From assembly GCA_050330055.1 (NCBI GenBank), contig JBHJOF010000106.1, positions 1 to 15,023 on the forward strand: DNA of 15,023 nucleotides, in the 5' to 3' direction. Within the stretch, counting starts at the first letter, position 1; each line of letters opens with the position of its first letter. The notes under the pieces are model-generated. The model saw only the letters and a list, made by a program, of their open reading frames with translations. It searched no databases and was not told where the DNA came from. Shown piece after piece: positions 1-8,385 of this stretch. The translations under genes and the position numbers were made by a program. Source of the stretch: JBHJOF01 sp050330055. GTDB taxonomy: Bacteria > Pseudomonadota > Alphaproteobacteria > Kiloniellales > JAKSDN01.

Positions 1-1281
1 GTCGTCGACCGTGACCGGGCGCTCGGCCGCGGTGCCCAGCACCAGGAAGCTCATGGCGATGCGGTGGTCCAGGTCGGTGGCGATGGGCGCGTTGTTGCCG
101 CCGCGCGGCCGGCCGCCGGCGCCGCGCACCGTCAGGCTGTCGGGGCCTTCCTCGACCGTGACGCCGCAGGCCGCCAGGCCGCGCGCCATGGCGGCCAGGC
201 GGTCGCTCTCCTTGACCCTGAGCTCGCCCAGGCCCTGCATCACGGTCGTTCCCTCGGCCGCGGCGGCGGCCACCGCCAGGATGGGGTACTCGTCGATCAT
301 CGAGGGCGCCCGCTCGGCCGGCACGGTGACGCCCTGCAGCGGGCCGGCGCGCACCACCAGGTCGGCGACCGGCTCGCCGTTGACCTCGCGCGCGTCGACG
401 AACCGCAGATCGGCACCCATCTCCTGCAGCGTCGCGTAGAGGCCGCAGCGCGACGGGCTCACGCCGACCCCGGTCAGGCGCAGGCTCGAGCCCGGAAGCA
501 AGAGCGCCGCCACCACGGCGAAGGCGGCCGAGGAGGGATCGGAGGGCACGACGACGCGCCGGCCGGTGAGCTCCGGCTGGCCGACCAGGGTGATCGCCTG
601 GCCGCCGGTCTCTTCTTCGCCGTCGGCTTCCGCGTCCCGGTCCGGCTCGACGCGCAGTCTGGCGCCGAAGTGGCGCAGCATGACCTCGCTGTGATTGCGG
701 GTCGGCGCCGGCTCGATCACCGTGGTCTCGCCCGGCGCCATCAGGCCGGCCAGCAGGATCGCCGACTTGACCTGGGCCGAGGCGACCGGCAGCCGGTAGC
801 GGATCGGCAGCGGCTCGGCCGTGCCGATCACGGTGAGCGGCAGGCGCTGGCCGGCGCGTCCGGTGAAGTGGGCGCCGATCTGGCTCAAGGGCTCGGTGAC
901 GCGGGCCATCGGCCGGGCGCAGAGCGAGGCGTCGCCGGTCAGCGTCGCGGTGATCGGATGGCCGGCAATCAGGCCCATCAGCAGGCGCGCACCGGTGCCG
1001 CTGTTGCCCAGGTCGAGCACGGCGTCGGGTTCGACCAGCCCGCCGAGGCCGCGGCCGTAGAGCCGCCAGCGGCCGTCCGCCTGGCGCTCGGCCTCGGCGC
1101 CCAGCGCGCGCATGGCGGCGGCGGTGCGCAGCACGTCCTCGCCCTCCAGCAGGCCGTCGATCTCGCTTTCGCCGAGCGCCAGGCCGCCCAGCATGAGGGC
1201 GCGGTGCGAGACCGACTTGTCGCCGGGCGCGCGGGCGCTGCCCGAGATCGCCTCGGCGGGATGTGCGGTGAGCGCCTGCAT
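1..1281 (-). CDS. aroA: 3-phosphoshikimate 1-carboxyvinyltransferase (EPSP synthase), C-terminus beyond the left edge
   Basis: Transfers the enolpyruvyl group of PEP to shikimate-3-phosphate, the sixth step of the shikimate pathway to aromatic amino acids; cytoplasmic. The 427 codons present lack only the last few percent of a usual ~445-residue enzyme. Seen: substrate-binding GDKSVSHR at residues 20-27 with Lys22, LGNSGTGARL at 91-100, GDASLCARPM, the catalytic-Asp motif MIDEYP with Asp330, KESDR, and LDHRIAMSF near the cut end. The whole chain reads like the Agrobacterium CP4 (class II) type. It differs at Gly95, where CP4 carries the alanine linked to glyphosate tolerance, so a sensitive enzyme is predicted. 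The ATG at 1281 is preceded by AAGGAG at a good distance. It is divergent from the zinc-ribbon gene, with 221 bp between the two starts. In alphaproteobacteria cmk and rpsA often follow aroA; that part is outside the window. Confidence 0.96.
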   Translation of the reverse strand, partial: MQALTAHPAEAISGSARAPGDKSVSHRALMLGGLALGESEIDGLLEGEDVLRTAAAMRALGAEAERQADGRWRLYGRGLGGLVEPDAVLDLGNSGTGARLLMGLIAGHPITATLTGDASLCARPMARVTEPLSQIGAHFTGRAGQRLPLTVIGTAEPLPIRYRLPVASAQVKSAILLAGLMAPGETTVIEPAPTRNHSEVMLRHFGARLRVEPDRDAEADGEEETGGQAITLVGQPELTGRRVVVPSDPSSAAFAVVAALLLPGSSLRLTGVGVSPSRCGLYATLQEMGADLRFVDAREVNGEPVADLVVRAGPLQGVTVPAERAPSMIDEYPILAVAAAAAEGTTVMQGLGELRVKESDRLAAMARGLAACGVTVEEGPDSLTVRGAGGRPRGGNNAPIATDLDHRIAMSFLVLGTAAERPVTVDD

Positions 1282-1432
1282 GGCTCCTTGCCGGCTGGTC
1301 CAGGTTCATTCAAAGGGACGGCGCGGCCATCACTAACACGGTGCGGCGGCCCTGCAAACCGCCGCTTCCCTGGCCTCCGAGAGCCCTCGCCAGGGCTCCG
1401 GGCCGGGTGTCGTTCCCCGTATCATTTTGGTT

Positions 1433-1461
1433 TTGACAGCCTCCCATGATCGTGGCAATTG
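1433..1461 (+). promoter_or_regulatory. Candidate sigma-70 promoter for the zinc-ribbon gene
   Basis: A perfect -35 hexamer TTGACA (1433-1438) is followed after 17 bp by CAATTG (1456-1461), a weak -10. Transcription from here would give a leader of about 35 nt before the TTG start at 1503, and would begin downstream of the ATG at 1446, which argues against that longer start. The -35 and spacing are good and the -10 is poor, so this is tentative. Confidence 0.35.
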
Positions 1462-1489
1462 CGTCGCCCAGCCTTATCCCCCTCGTGTT

Positions 1490-1494
1490 GGAGG
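1490..1494 (+). promoter_or_regulatory. Ribosome binding site that fixes a TTG start
   Basis: GGAGG lies 8 nt before the TTG at 1503. The in-frame ATG at 1446 has no comparable site and would add 19 residues before the conserved MAKPE-type N-terminus of this family, so this Shine-Dalgarno decides the start. Confidence 0.75.
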
Positions 1495-1502
1495 ATTGCC
1501 CA

Positions 1503-1895
1503 TTGGCCAAGCCGGAATGGGGCACCAAGCATACCTGCCAGAGCTGCGGCGCGAAGTACTACGACCTGCAGCGTACGCCGATCACCTGCCCGAAGTGCGG
1601 CACGCAGTTCGACCCCGACGCGCTGCTGCGCTCGCGGCGCGGCCGCGCCACTGCGGTGCCGGCCGAGGCCAAGCCGTCCAAAAAGCCCGAGAAGAAGGTC
1701 GCGGCCGATGAGGACGCCGATGTGGCGGACGACGAGGATCTCGAGGTCGACGAGGAGGTCGAGGAGGACGAGAACCTCGGCAAGCTCGAAGAGGGCGAGG
1801 AAGACGAGGACTTGATCGAGGACGCCTCGGAGCTCGGCGAGGATGACGACGACATGGCCGAGGTCGTGATCGACGACGAGAAGGAGGAGCGCTAG
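1503..1895 (+). CDS. FYDLN_acid/TIGR02300 family zinc-ribbon protein with acidic tail
   Basis: Function not established; the family is small, conserved and characteristic of alphaproteobacteria. 130 residues from a TTG start. Seen: an N-terminal zinc ribbon with two CxxC pairs (Cys12/Cys15 and Cys29/Cys32), and between them YYDLQ at 19-23, the local form of the FYDLN signature. After about residue 50 the chain turns into a Lys/Ala-rich linker, then a tail of about 70 residues dominated by Asp and Glu with almost no hydrophobic core, probably disordered. The ribbon could bind a nucleic acid or protein partner and the tail could mimic nucleic acid, but both are inference. It is divergent from aroA, an arrangement recurrent in alphaproteobacteria. 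The family call is confident; the role is unknown. Confidence 0.92.
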   Translation: MAKPEWGTKHTCQSCGAKYYDLQRTPITCPKCGTQFDPDALLRSRRGRATAVPAEAKPSKKPEKKVAADEDADVADDEDLEVDEEVEEDENLGKLEEGEEDEDLIEDASELGEDDDDMAEVVIDDEKEER

Positions 1896-2013
1896 CGGGG
1901 CTCCGCCAGAGACTCCCGGTGGCGCGACATTAGGGCTGCGTTAACCACCACGCGGCAAGACTGCCGCCGCGTCGCCGTCCTCTTGGCGACCCGGCAGCAG
2001 ACCGATTTTCCCC

Positions 2014-2042
2014 TTGCCTTGCCCGCGGCGGCTACCTAGGTT
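2014..2042 (+). promoter_or_regulatory. Candidate promoter for tRNA-Ala
   Basis: TTGCCT (2014-2019) and TAGGTT (2037-2042) are spaced by 17 bp, close to the alphaproteobacterial form CTTG-N-CTA. Transcription would start about 50 nt before the mature tRNA 5' end at 2101. It is the best-placed pair in the 205-bp gap after the zinc-ribbon gene; there is no experimental support. Confidence 0.4.
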
Positions 2043-2100
2043 CCTGTCGCCGCGCAGCGGCGGAGTTTCCGCCGGCGCGGGGCGCATCCGCGATCCCTAT

Positions 2101-2176
<76 letters not shown>

Positions 2177-2180
2177 GTTT

Positions 2181-2214
2181 CCCCGCGGCGTTCGCCCGAG
2201 CGCCGCGGGGTTTT
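2181..2214 (+). terminator. Intrinsic terminator of tRNA-Ala
   Basis: A perfect 10-bp GC-rich stem, CCCCGCGGCG/CGCCGCGGGG (2181-2190 with 2201-2210), with a 10-nt loop and followed directly by TTTT. It begins 4 nt after the tRNA CCA end. Confidence 0.88.
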
Positions 2215-2588
2215 CGTTCCAGCTTGGGGTGCAATTGGAGTGCAACGCCCCCCCAACCGCCTGCTCCAGGGCGGCCACGACCTCGTCCCGATAGCTTGGG
2301 CCGCGGCGCCCGCAAGGTGCGTTAACGCTGCGGCAACCTTCTCGCCGACATGATGCGAGGCCATCGCATTGAGGTTGAGAGGCCGGGCCGCGGCGCAAAT
2401 GCCCCCGGTCGGCCAGGCCTGATATGCTGTCGTGACCGGGTGCCGATGCCGAGAGAGAACGGCCTTTGACTTGCAGTCGCGTGTAGCGCTGGCCGGCGAG
2501 AATATCCAGATAGATGGCATGAGCCCGTGGCGCCGTCTCGGATTGCAGCGTCGGAGCGATTTCAACTTGGTACGCAGAAGGTGACGCC
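2215..2588. other. Intergenic stretch without a supportable gene
   Basis: 374 bp between the tRNA terminator and the thiolase start. Open frames exist on the minus strand, but they run through the tRNA, have no recognisable domain and show no ribosome binding site. Base composition is somewhat less GC-rich near 2460-2580. TTGACT at 2466-2471 looks like a -35 for the fad operon, but no acceptable -10 follows at the right distance. Whether this is decayed sequence beside the tRNA is discussed under findings. Confidence 0.5.
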
Positions 2589-3731
2589 ATGCGCAGAAAC
2601 GTCGTGATCGCAGGCTACGTCCGCTCCCCCTTCGATGCGGCGACCAAGGGCGCGCTGGCGCGCGTGCGGCCCGACGAGATGGCGGCCCAGGTCGTGCGCG
2701 GCCTGCTGGAGCGCACCGGGGTCGATGCAGGCGAGATCGAGGACCTGATCGTCGGCTGCGCCTTCCCCGAGGCCGAGCAGGGGCTCAATGTCGCCCGCAT
2801 CGTCGGCTTCCTCGCCGATCTGCCGCTCAGCGTGTCCGGGGCGACGGTGAACCGCTTCTGCGGCTCCTCGATGCAGGCGGTCCACATGGCGGCCGGCAGC
2901 ATCCAGATGGATGCCGGCGAGGCCTTCATCTGCGCCGGCGTCGAGTCCATGTCCCGCGTGCCGATCCCGGGCTTCAACCCCCTGCTGCATCCGGGGCTCG
3001 CCGAGCGCTTCCCCCAGGCCTACATCTCCATGGGCGAGACGGCGGAGAACCTGGCGGACAAGTGCGGCATCTCGCGCCAGCGCCAGGAGGCGCTGGCGGT
3101 CGAGAGCCACCGCAAGGCCGCCGCGGCCAGGGAGTCCGGCAAGCTGGCGCAGGAGATCGTGCCGATCCGCCACGGCAATCACAGCGTCGACGCCGACGGC
3201 TGTATCCGGGGCGACACCACCGCCGAGGTGCTGGCCGGGCTCAAGCCGGCCTTCCGGAAAGACGGCTCGGTAACGGCCGGCACCTCCTCGCCGCTGACCG
3301 ACGGCGCTGCGGCGCTGCTCGTCGTCTCCGAAGACTTCGCCAAGGCCCATGGCCTGCCGACGCTGGCGCGCATCCGCTCGATCGCCGTGGCCGGCTGCGC
3401 GCCGGAGATCATGGGCATCGGGCCGGTCGCCGCGACGCGCAAGGCGCTGGCGCGCGCCAAGCTGGAGATGGCCGACATCGACGTGATCGAGCTCAACGAG
3501 GCCTTCGCCGCGCAGGTGCTGGCCTGTACCGACGAGCTGGCGCTGCCGCTCGACCGCATGAATCTCGACGGCGGCGCGCTGGCGCTCGGCCATCCGCTGG
3601 GCGCGACCGGCGCGCGCATCACCGGCAAGACGGCCCAGCTCCTCAAGCGCGAAGGCAAGGCGCTCGGCCTGGCCACCCAGTGCATCGGCGGCGGCCAGGG
3701 CATCGCCACGGTGCTGGAGGCGACCCCGTGA
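2589..3731 (+). CDS. fadA: Acetyl-CoA acyltransferase (3-ketoacyl-CoA thiolase)
   Basis: Last step of beta-oxidation: cleaves 3-ketoacyl-CoA with CoA to acetyl-CoA and a shortened acyl-CoA. 380 residues, normal for the thiolase family. Seen: the N-terminal thiolase domain with the nucleophile Cys91 in NRFCGSSMQ; the C-terminal domain with ELNEAFAAQ, the glycine loop ALGHPLGATGAR with His335, and the acid/base Cys365 in QCIGGGQG. All catalytic residues are present. The start ATG has a modest GAAGGTG site just upstream. It is the first gene of a fadA-fadN-fadE set: its TGA overlaps the GTG start of the next gene by 4 nt, so the two are translationally coupled. A biosynthetic acetoacetyl-CoA thiolase (PhaA type) is the alternative by sequence, but the operon argues for degradation. 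Confidence 0.95.
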   Translation: MRRNVVIAGYVRSPFDAATKGALARVRPDEMAAQVVRGLLERTGVDAGEIEDLIVGCAFPEAEQGLNVARIVGFLADLPLSVSGATVNRFCGSSMQAVHMAAGSIQMDAGEAFICAGVESMSRVPIPGFNPLLHPGLAERFPQAYISMGETAENLADKCGISRQRQEALAVESHRKAAAARESGKLAQEIVPIRHGNHSVDADGCIRGDTTAEVLAGLKPAFRKDGSVTAGTSSPLTDGAAALLVVSEDFAKAHGLPTLARIRSIAVAGCAPEIMGIGPVAATRKALARAKLEMADIDVIELNEAFAAQVLACTDELALPLDRMNLDGGALALGHPLGATGARITGKTAQLLKREGKALGLATQCIGGGQGIATVLEATP

Positions 3732-6058
3732 CGATCGAGCGGGTCGCCGTCATCGGCGCCGGCGTGATGGGCGGCGGCATCGCCGCCCAGGTCGCCAACG
3801 CCGGCGTGCCGGTGCTGCTGCTCGACATCGTGCCCGAAGGTGCCGAGGATCGTAGTGCAGTGGCCAAGGCCGCGATCCAGCGCATGCTGAAGACCGACCC
3901 CGCGCCCTTCATGAGCAAGCGGGCGGCCAGGCTGGTGGAGCCCGGCAACATCGAGGATCATCTCGACGAGCTCGCGACCTGCGACTGGATCGTCGAGGCC
4001 GTGGTCGAGCGGCTCGACGTCAAGCGCGATCTCTATGCCCGCATCCAGGCGGCGCGCAAGCCGGGCTCGGTGGTCTCCTCCAACACCTCGACGCTGCCGC
4101 TGGCCACCCTGGTCGAGGGCCTGCCCGAGGCCTTCGCCCGGGACTTCCTGATCACCCACTTCTTCAATCCGCCGCGCTACATGCGCCTGCTCGAGCTGGT
4201 CGCCGGGCCGGCGACCCGGCCGGAGGCCGTGGCGGCGCTGACCCGCTTCGCCGACCTCAGGCTCGGCAAGGGCGTCGTGCTGTGCCACGACAGGCCGGGC
4301 TTCGTGGCCAACCGGATCGGCACCTTCTGGATTCAATGCGCCATTGTCGAGGCGCTCGACCGCGGCCTCACGGTCGAGGAGGCGGACGCCGTCATGGGCC
4401 GGCCGATCGGCGTGCCCAAGACCGGCGTCTTCGGGCTCATGGACCTGGTCGGCATCGACCTCATGCCGCACGTCGACCGCAACCTCGCCGAGGCCCTGCC
4501 GCCCTATGACCGCTACCTGGCGATCCGCCGCGAGCTGCCGATGATCCGGCAGATGATCGAGCAGGGCTACACCGGCCGGAAGGGCAAGGGCGGCTTCTAT
4601 CGGCTCGACACGGCGGACGGCCAGCGCATCAAGGAGGCGCGCGACCTCGCAAGCGGCGCCTACAAGCCGGCGGCGCGGCCCGCCCTGGCGAGCCTGGAGG
4701 CTTCGAAAGCCGGCGGGCTCAAGGCCCTGGTCGAGCATCCGGACAGGGGCGGCCAGTACGCCTGGGCCGTGCTGTCGCAGACGCTGGCCTACGCCGCCTC
4801 GCTGGTGCCGGAGATCGCCGATGACGTGCAGGCCGTCGATCGCGCCATGCAGCTCGGCTACAACTGGTCGCACGGCCCCTTCGAGCTGATCGACAGGTTG
4901 GGCGCCGACTATCTCGCCACGCGCCTGGAACAGGAGGGCGCCGCCGTGCCGCCGCTGCTCGCCATGGCGGCCAAGGCTGGCGGCTTCTACGGCGTGGACG
5001 ATGGCCAGCTGCAGTATCTCGGCACCGACGGCGCCTACATCGCGGTGCCGCGCGGCGACGGCGTCCTGCTGCTGTCCGACATCAAGCGGCGCAGCCAGCC
5101 CCTGGAGCGGAACGGCTCGGCCAGCCTGTGGGACACCGGCGACGGCGTCACCTGCCTGGAAGTCCACACCAAGCTCAACACCATCGACCCGGACGTGCTC
5201 GCCATGCTGCGCAAGGCGATCAAGATCACCGGCAAGAGCTACAAGGCGCTGGTGATCTATAACGAGGGCGAGCACTTCTCGGCCGGCGCCAACCTCGGCC
5301 TCGCGCTCTTCGCCGCCAACACAGCGCTCTGGCCGATGATCGAGGACCTGGTCACCCAGGGCCAGGAGACCTACGCGGCGCTCAAGCAGGCGCCCTTTCC
5401 CGTGGTCGCCGCGCCCTCCGGCCTGGCGCTCGGCGGCGGATGCGAGATCCTGCTGCACGCCGACGCGGTGCAGGCCCACGCCGAAAGCTACGTCGGCCTG
5501 GTCGAGACCGGCGTCGGCGTCGTCCCGGCGTGGGGCGGCTGCAAGGAGCTGCTGCTGCGCCTGGCCCGCGATCCCAAGCGCCCGCACGGCCCCATGCCGC
5601 CGGTGGCGCAGGCCTTCGAGACCATCGGCCTGGCCTCCGTCGCCAGGTCGGCCTTCGAGGCCCAGGAAAAAGGCTTTCTCGGGCCGCGCGACGGCATCAC
5701 CTTCAACCGCGAGCGCCTGCTGCAGGACGCCAAGACGCGGGCCCTGGAGCTGGCGCAGGACTATCAGCCGGCGGCGGCCGAGCAGCTTACCTTGCCCGGC
5801 CCCTCGGGTAAGGCGGCGCTGCTCTTCGCGCTGCGCGACCTCAAGGCCAAGGGGCTGGTGACGCCGCACGACGAGGTGGTCGCCGAGGCCCTGGCCGAGG
5901 TGCTGAGCGGCGGGCCGGGGGCCGACCACGTCGAGCCGCTCGGCGAGGATCGCGTGCTGGCGCTCGAGCGCGCCGCCTTCATGAAGCTGGTCCGTACCGC
6001 GCCGACGCTCGCGCGCATGGAGCATACGCTCGAGACCGGCAAGCCGCTCAGGAACTGA
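3728..6058 (+). CDS. fadN: Bifunctional 3-hydroxyacyl-CoA dehydrogenase/enoyl-CoA hydratase, FadN type (dehydrogenase domain first)
   Basis: Hydrates 2-enoyl-CoA and oxidises the 3-hydroxyacyl-CoA with NAD+, the middle two steps of beta-oxidation. 776 residues from a GTG start that overlaps the thiolase stop (GTGA). Domains in order: NAD-binding fold with GAGVMG at 10-15 and the HAD signature His144/Glu156 in HFFNPP...LLELV; HAD C-terminal helical domains to about residue 390; crotonase domain about 430-620 with SAGANLG and GGGCE (Glu573) and LVETGVG (Glu593), the two catalytic glutamates 20 residues apart as in mitochondrial hydratase; then a helical C-terminus. This order is the reverse of E. 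coli FadB and matches Bacillus FadN. The open frame extends far upstream of the GTG, but that part is antisense or out-of-frame shadow of the thiolase. fadE follows after 2 nt. Confidence 0.94.
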   Translation: MTIERVAVIGAGVMGGGIAAQVANAGVPVLLLDIVPEGAEDRSAVAKAAIQRMLKTDPAPFMSKRAARLVEPGNIEDHLDELATCDWIVEAVVERLDVKRDLYARIQAARKPGSVVSSNTSTLPLATLVEGLPEAFARDFLITHFFNPPRYMRLLELVAGPATRPEAVAALTRFADLRLGKGVVLCHDRPGFVANRIGTFWIQCAIVEALDRGLTVEEADAVMGRPIGVPKTGVFGLMDLVGIDLMPHVDRNLAEALPPYDRYLAIRRELPMIRQMIEQGYTGRKGKGGFYRLDTADGQRIKEARDLASGAYKPAARPALASLEASKAGGLKALVEHPDRGGQYAWAVLSQTLAYAASLVPEIADDVQAVDRAMQLGYNWSHGPFELIDRLGADYLATRLEQEGAAVPPLLAMAAKAGGFYGVDDGQLQYLGTDGAYIAVPRGDGVLLLSDIKRRSQPLERNGSASLWDTGDGVTCLEVHTKLNTIDPDVLAMLRKAIKITGKSYKALVIYNEGEHFSAGANLGLALFAANTALWPMIEDLVTQGQETYAALKQAPFPVVAAPSGLALGGGCEILLHADAVQAHAESYVGLVETGVGVVPAWGGCKELLLRLARDPKRPHGPMPPVAQAFETIGLASVARSAFEAQEKGFLGPRDGITFNRERLLQDAKTRALELAQDYQPAAAEQLTLPGPSGKAALLFALRDLKAKGLVTPHDEVVAEALAEVLSGGPGADHVEPLGEDRVLALERAAFMKLVRTAPTLARMEHTLETGKPLRN

Positions 6059-6060
6059 CC

Positions 6061-7848
<1,788 letters not shown>

Positions 7849-7882
7849 AGCAAAGCCGTTCAGTCGTGATCACCGTGCAGGG

Positions 7883-7911
7883 CCTCATGCTTCGACAGGC
7901 TCAGCATGAGG
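7883..7911 (+). repeat. 29-bp palindromic unit, copy 1
   Basis: Perfect 9-bp arms CCTCATGCT and AGCATGAGG around an 11-nt core TCGACAGGCTC. The core type TTCGACA-GCTCAG is a very common dispersed intergenic repeat in alphaproteobacteria and other proteobacteria. It is a hairpin in DNA or RNA, just after the fadE stop. Confidence 0.85.
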
Positions 7912-7937
7912 GGCTTGTGCTGGTCCAGCACAAGCCC
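7911..7937. repeat. Perfect 13-bp palindrome with 1-nt centre
   Basis: GGGCTTGTGCTGG and CCAGCACAAGCCC are exact reverse complements around a single T, and sit between the two 29-bp units. It is a strong hairpin or cruciform candidate and acts as the axis of the larger symmetric element. Confidence 0.85.
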
Positions 7938-7938
7938 G

Positions 7939-7967
7939 CCTCACCCTGAGCTTGTCGAAGGGTGAGG
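7939..7967 (-). repeat. 29-bp palindromic unit, copy 2 (inverted)
   Basis: Reads on the minus strand as the same unit as 7883-7911, with arms CCTCACCCT and AGGGTGAGG and core TCGACAAGCTC. It differs from copy 1 by two compensatory base-pair changes in the stem and one change in the core. Confidence 0.85.
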
Positions 7968-8011
7968 AAAGCAATGCCGATTCAATTCGAACGGACTACG
8001 CTTTAGAGGAG

Positions 8012-8030
8012 CCGGCTGTCGGCCAGCCGG
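8012..8030 (-). terminator. Weak terminator-like hairpin after the SCP2 gene
   Basis: CCGGCTG and CAGCCGG pair (7 bp) around TCGGC, 9 nt past the SCP2 stop. No T-tract follows on the minus strand, so it may only support termination together with the palindromic element beyond it. Confidence 0.35.
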
Positions 8031-8039
8031 TCGCACCCG

Positions 8040-8342
8040 CTACTCGTCGAGCAGGGCCGCGAGCTTCATGGCGATGCCCATGGAGCCGCTGATCTTCAGC
8101 TTGCCGAGCGTATAGGCAAGCATCGGGTTCAGCGTCCCGGCAATCAGCTTTTCCATGTCCGCGGCGGAGAGCTGGATCGTGCAGTCCGCGTCGAGCGGTT
8201 CGTTCGAGACGCTGGGCGGCGTGGCGGTCGCGTCGACCACGAGGATGCCGGTCTCGCCGAGATCGAACATGACCCTGGCGTTGAGGCCGGCCAGGTCCTG
8301 TGAACGCGCTTTTACGCTGTCGGTGATCCGGTCCAGGCTCAT
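8040..8342 (-). CDS. SCP2 sterol/lipid-binding domain protein
   Basis: 100-residue stand-alone SCP2 domain, a hydrophobic tunnel fold that binds fatty acids, acyl-CoA or sterols; cytoplasmic, with no signal peptide. Seen: the family pattern of an N-terminal helix, the strand run ARVMFDLGETGILVV, the cysteine-containing strand ADCTIQLSAADMEKLIAG, then NPMLAYTLGKLKISGSMGIAMKL, which matches the typical SCP2 C-terminal helix with GK-x-G-D/S-x. In peroxisomes this domain is fused to beta-oxidation enzymes; here it is a separate last gene, 43 bp after the acyl-CoA ligase and probably in its operon. A likely role is presenting or buffering acyl-CoA. AGAGGA precedes the ATG. The exact ligand cannot be read from sequence. 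Confidence 0.88.
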   Translation of the reverse strand: MSLDRITDSVKARSQDLAGLNARVMFDLGETGILVVDATATPPSVSNEPLDADCTIQLSAADMEKLIAGTLNPMLAYTLGKLKISGSMGIAMKLAALLDE

Positions 8343-8385
8343 GCCGCGCTACGTCCTCTCGTTCGTCCCTGCAGCTATCCTCGGG

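Noticed and set aside
64..1449. Plus-strand open frame of 461 codons opposite aroA
   Set aside because: The minus strand reads as a full EPSP synthase with all motifs; the plus frame has no recognisable domain.
1896..2013. Small GCGGCA/TGCCGC hairpin after the zinc-ribbon gene
   Set aside because: Only 6 bp and no T-tract; not enough to call a terminator.
3062..3727. Upstream in-frame extension of the fadN frame
   Set aside because: It overlaps the thiolase in another frame and is Arg/Gly-rich without motifs. The GTG at 3728 gives the family N-terminus directly before the NAD-binding glycines.
3179..6025. Minus-strand open frame of 948 codons opposite the thiolase and fadN genes
   Set aside because: It is antisense to two clear enzymes with intact catalytic motifs. 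Its composition (Gly/Ala/Arg/His/Asp-rich, no domain) is the usual by-product of GC-rich codon use.
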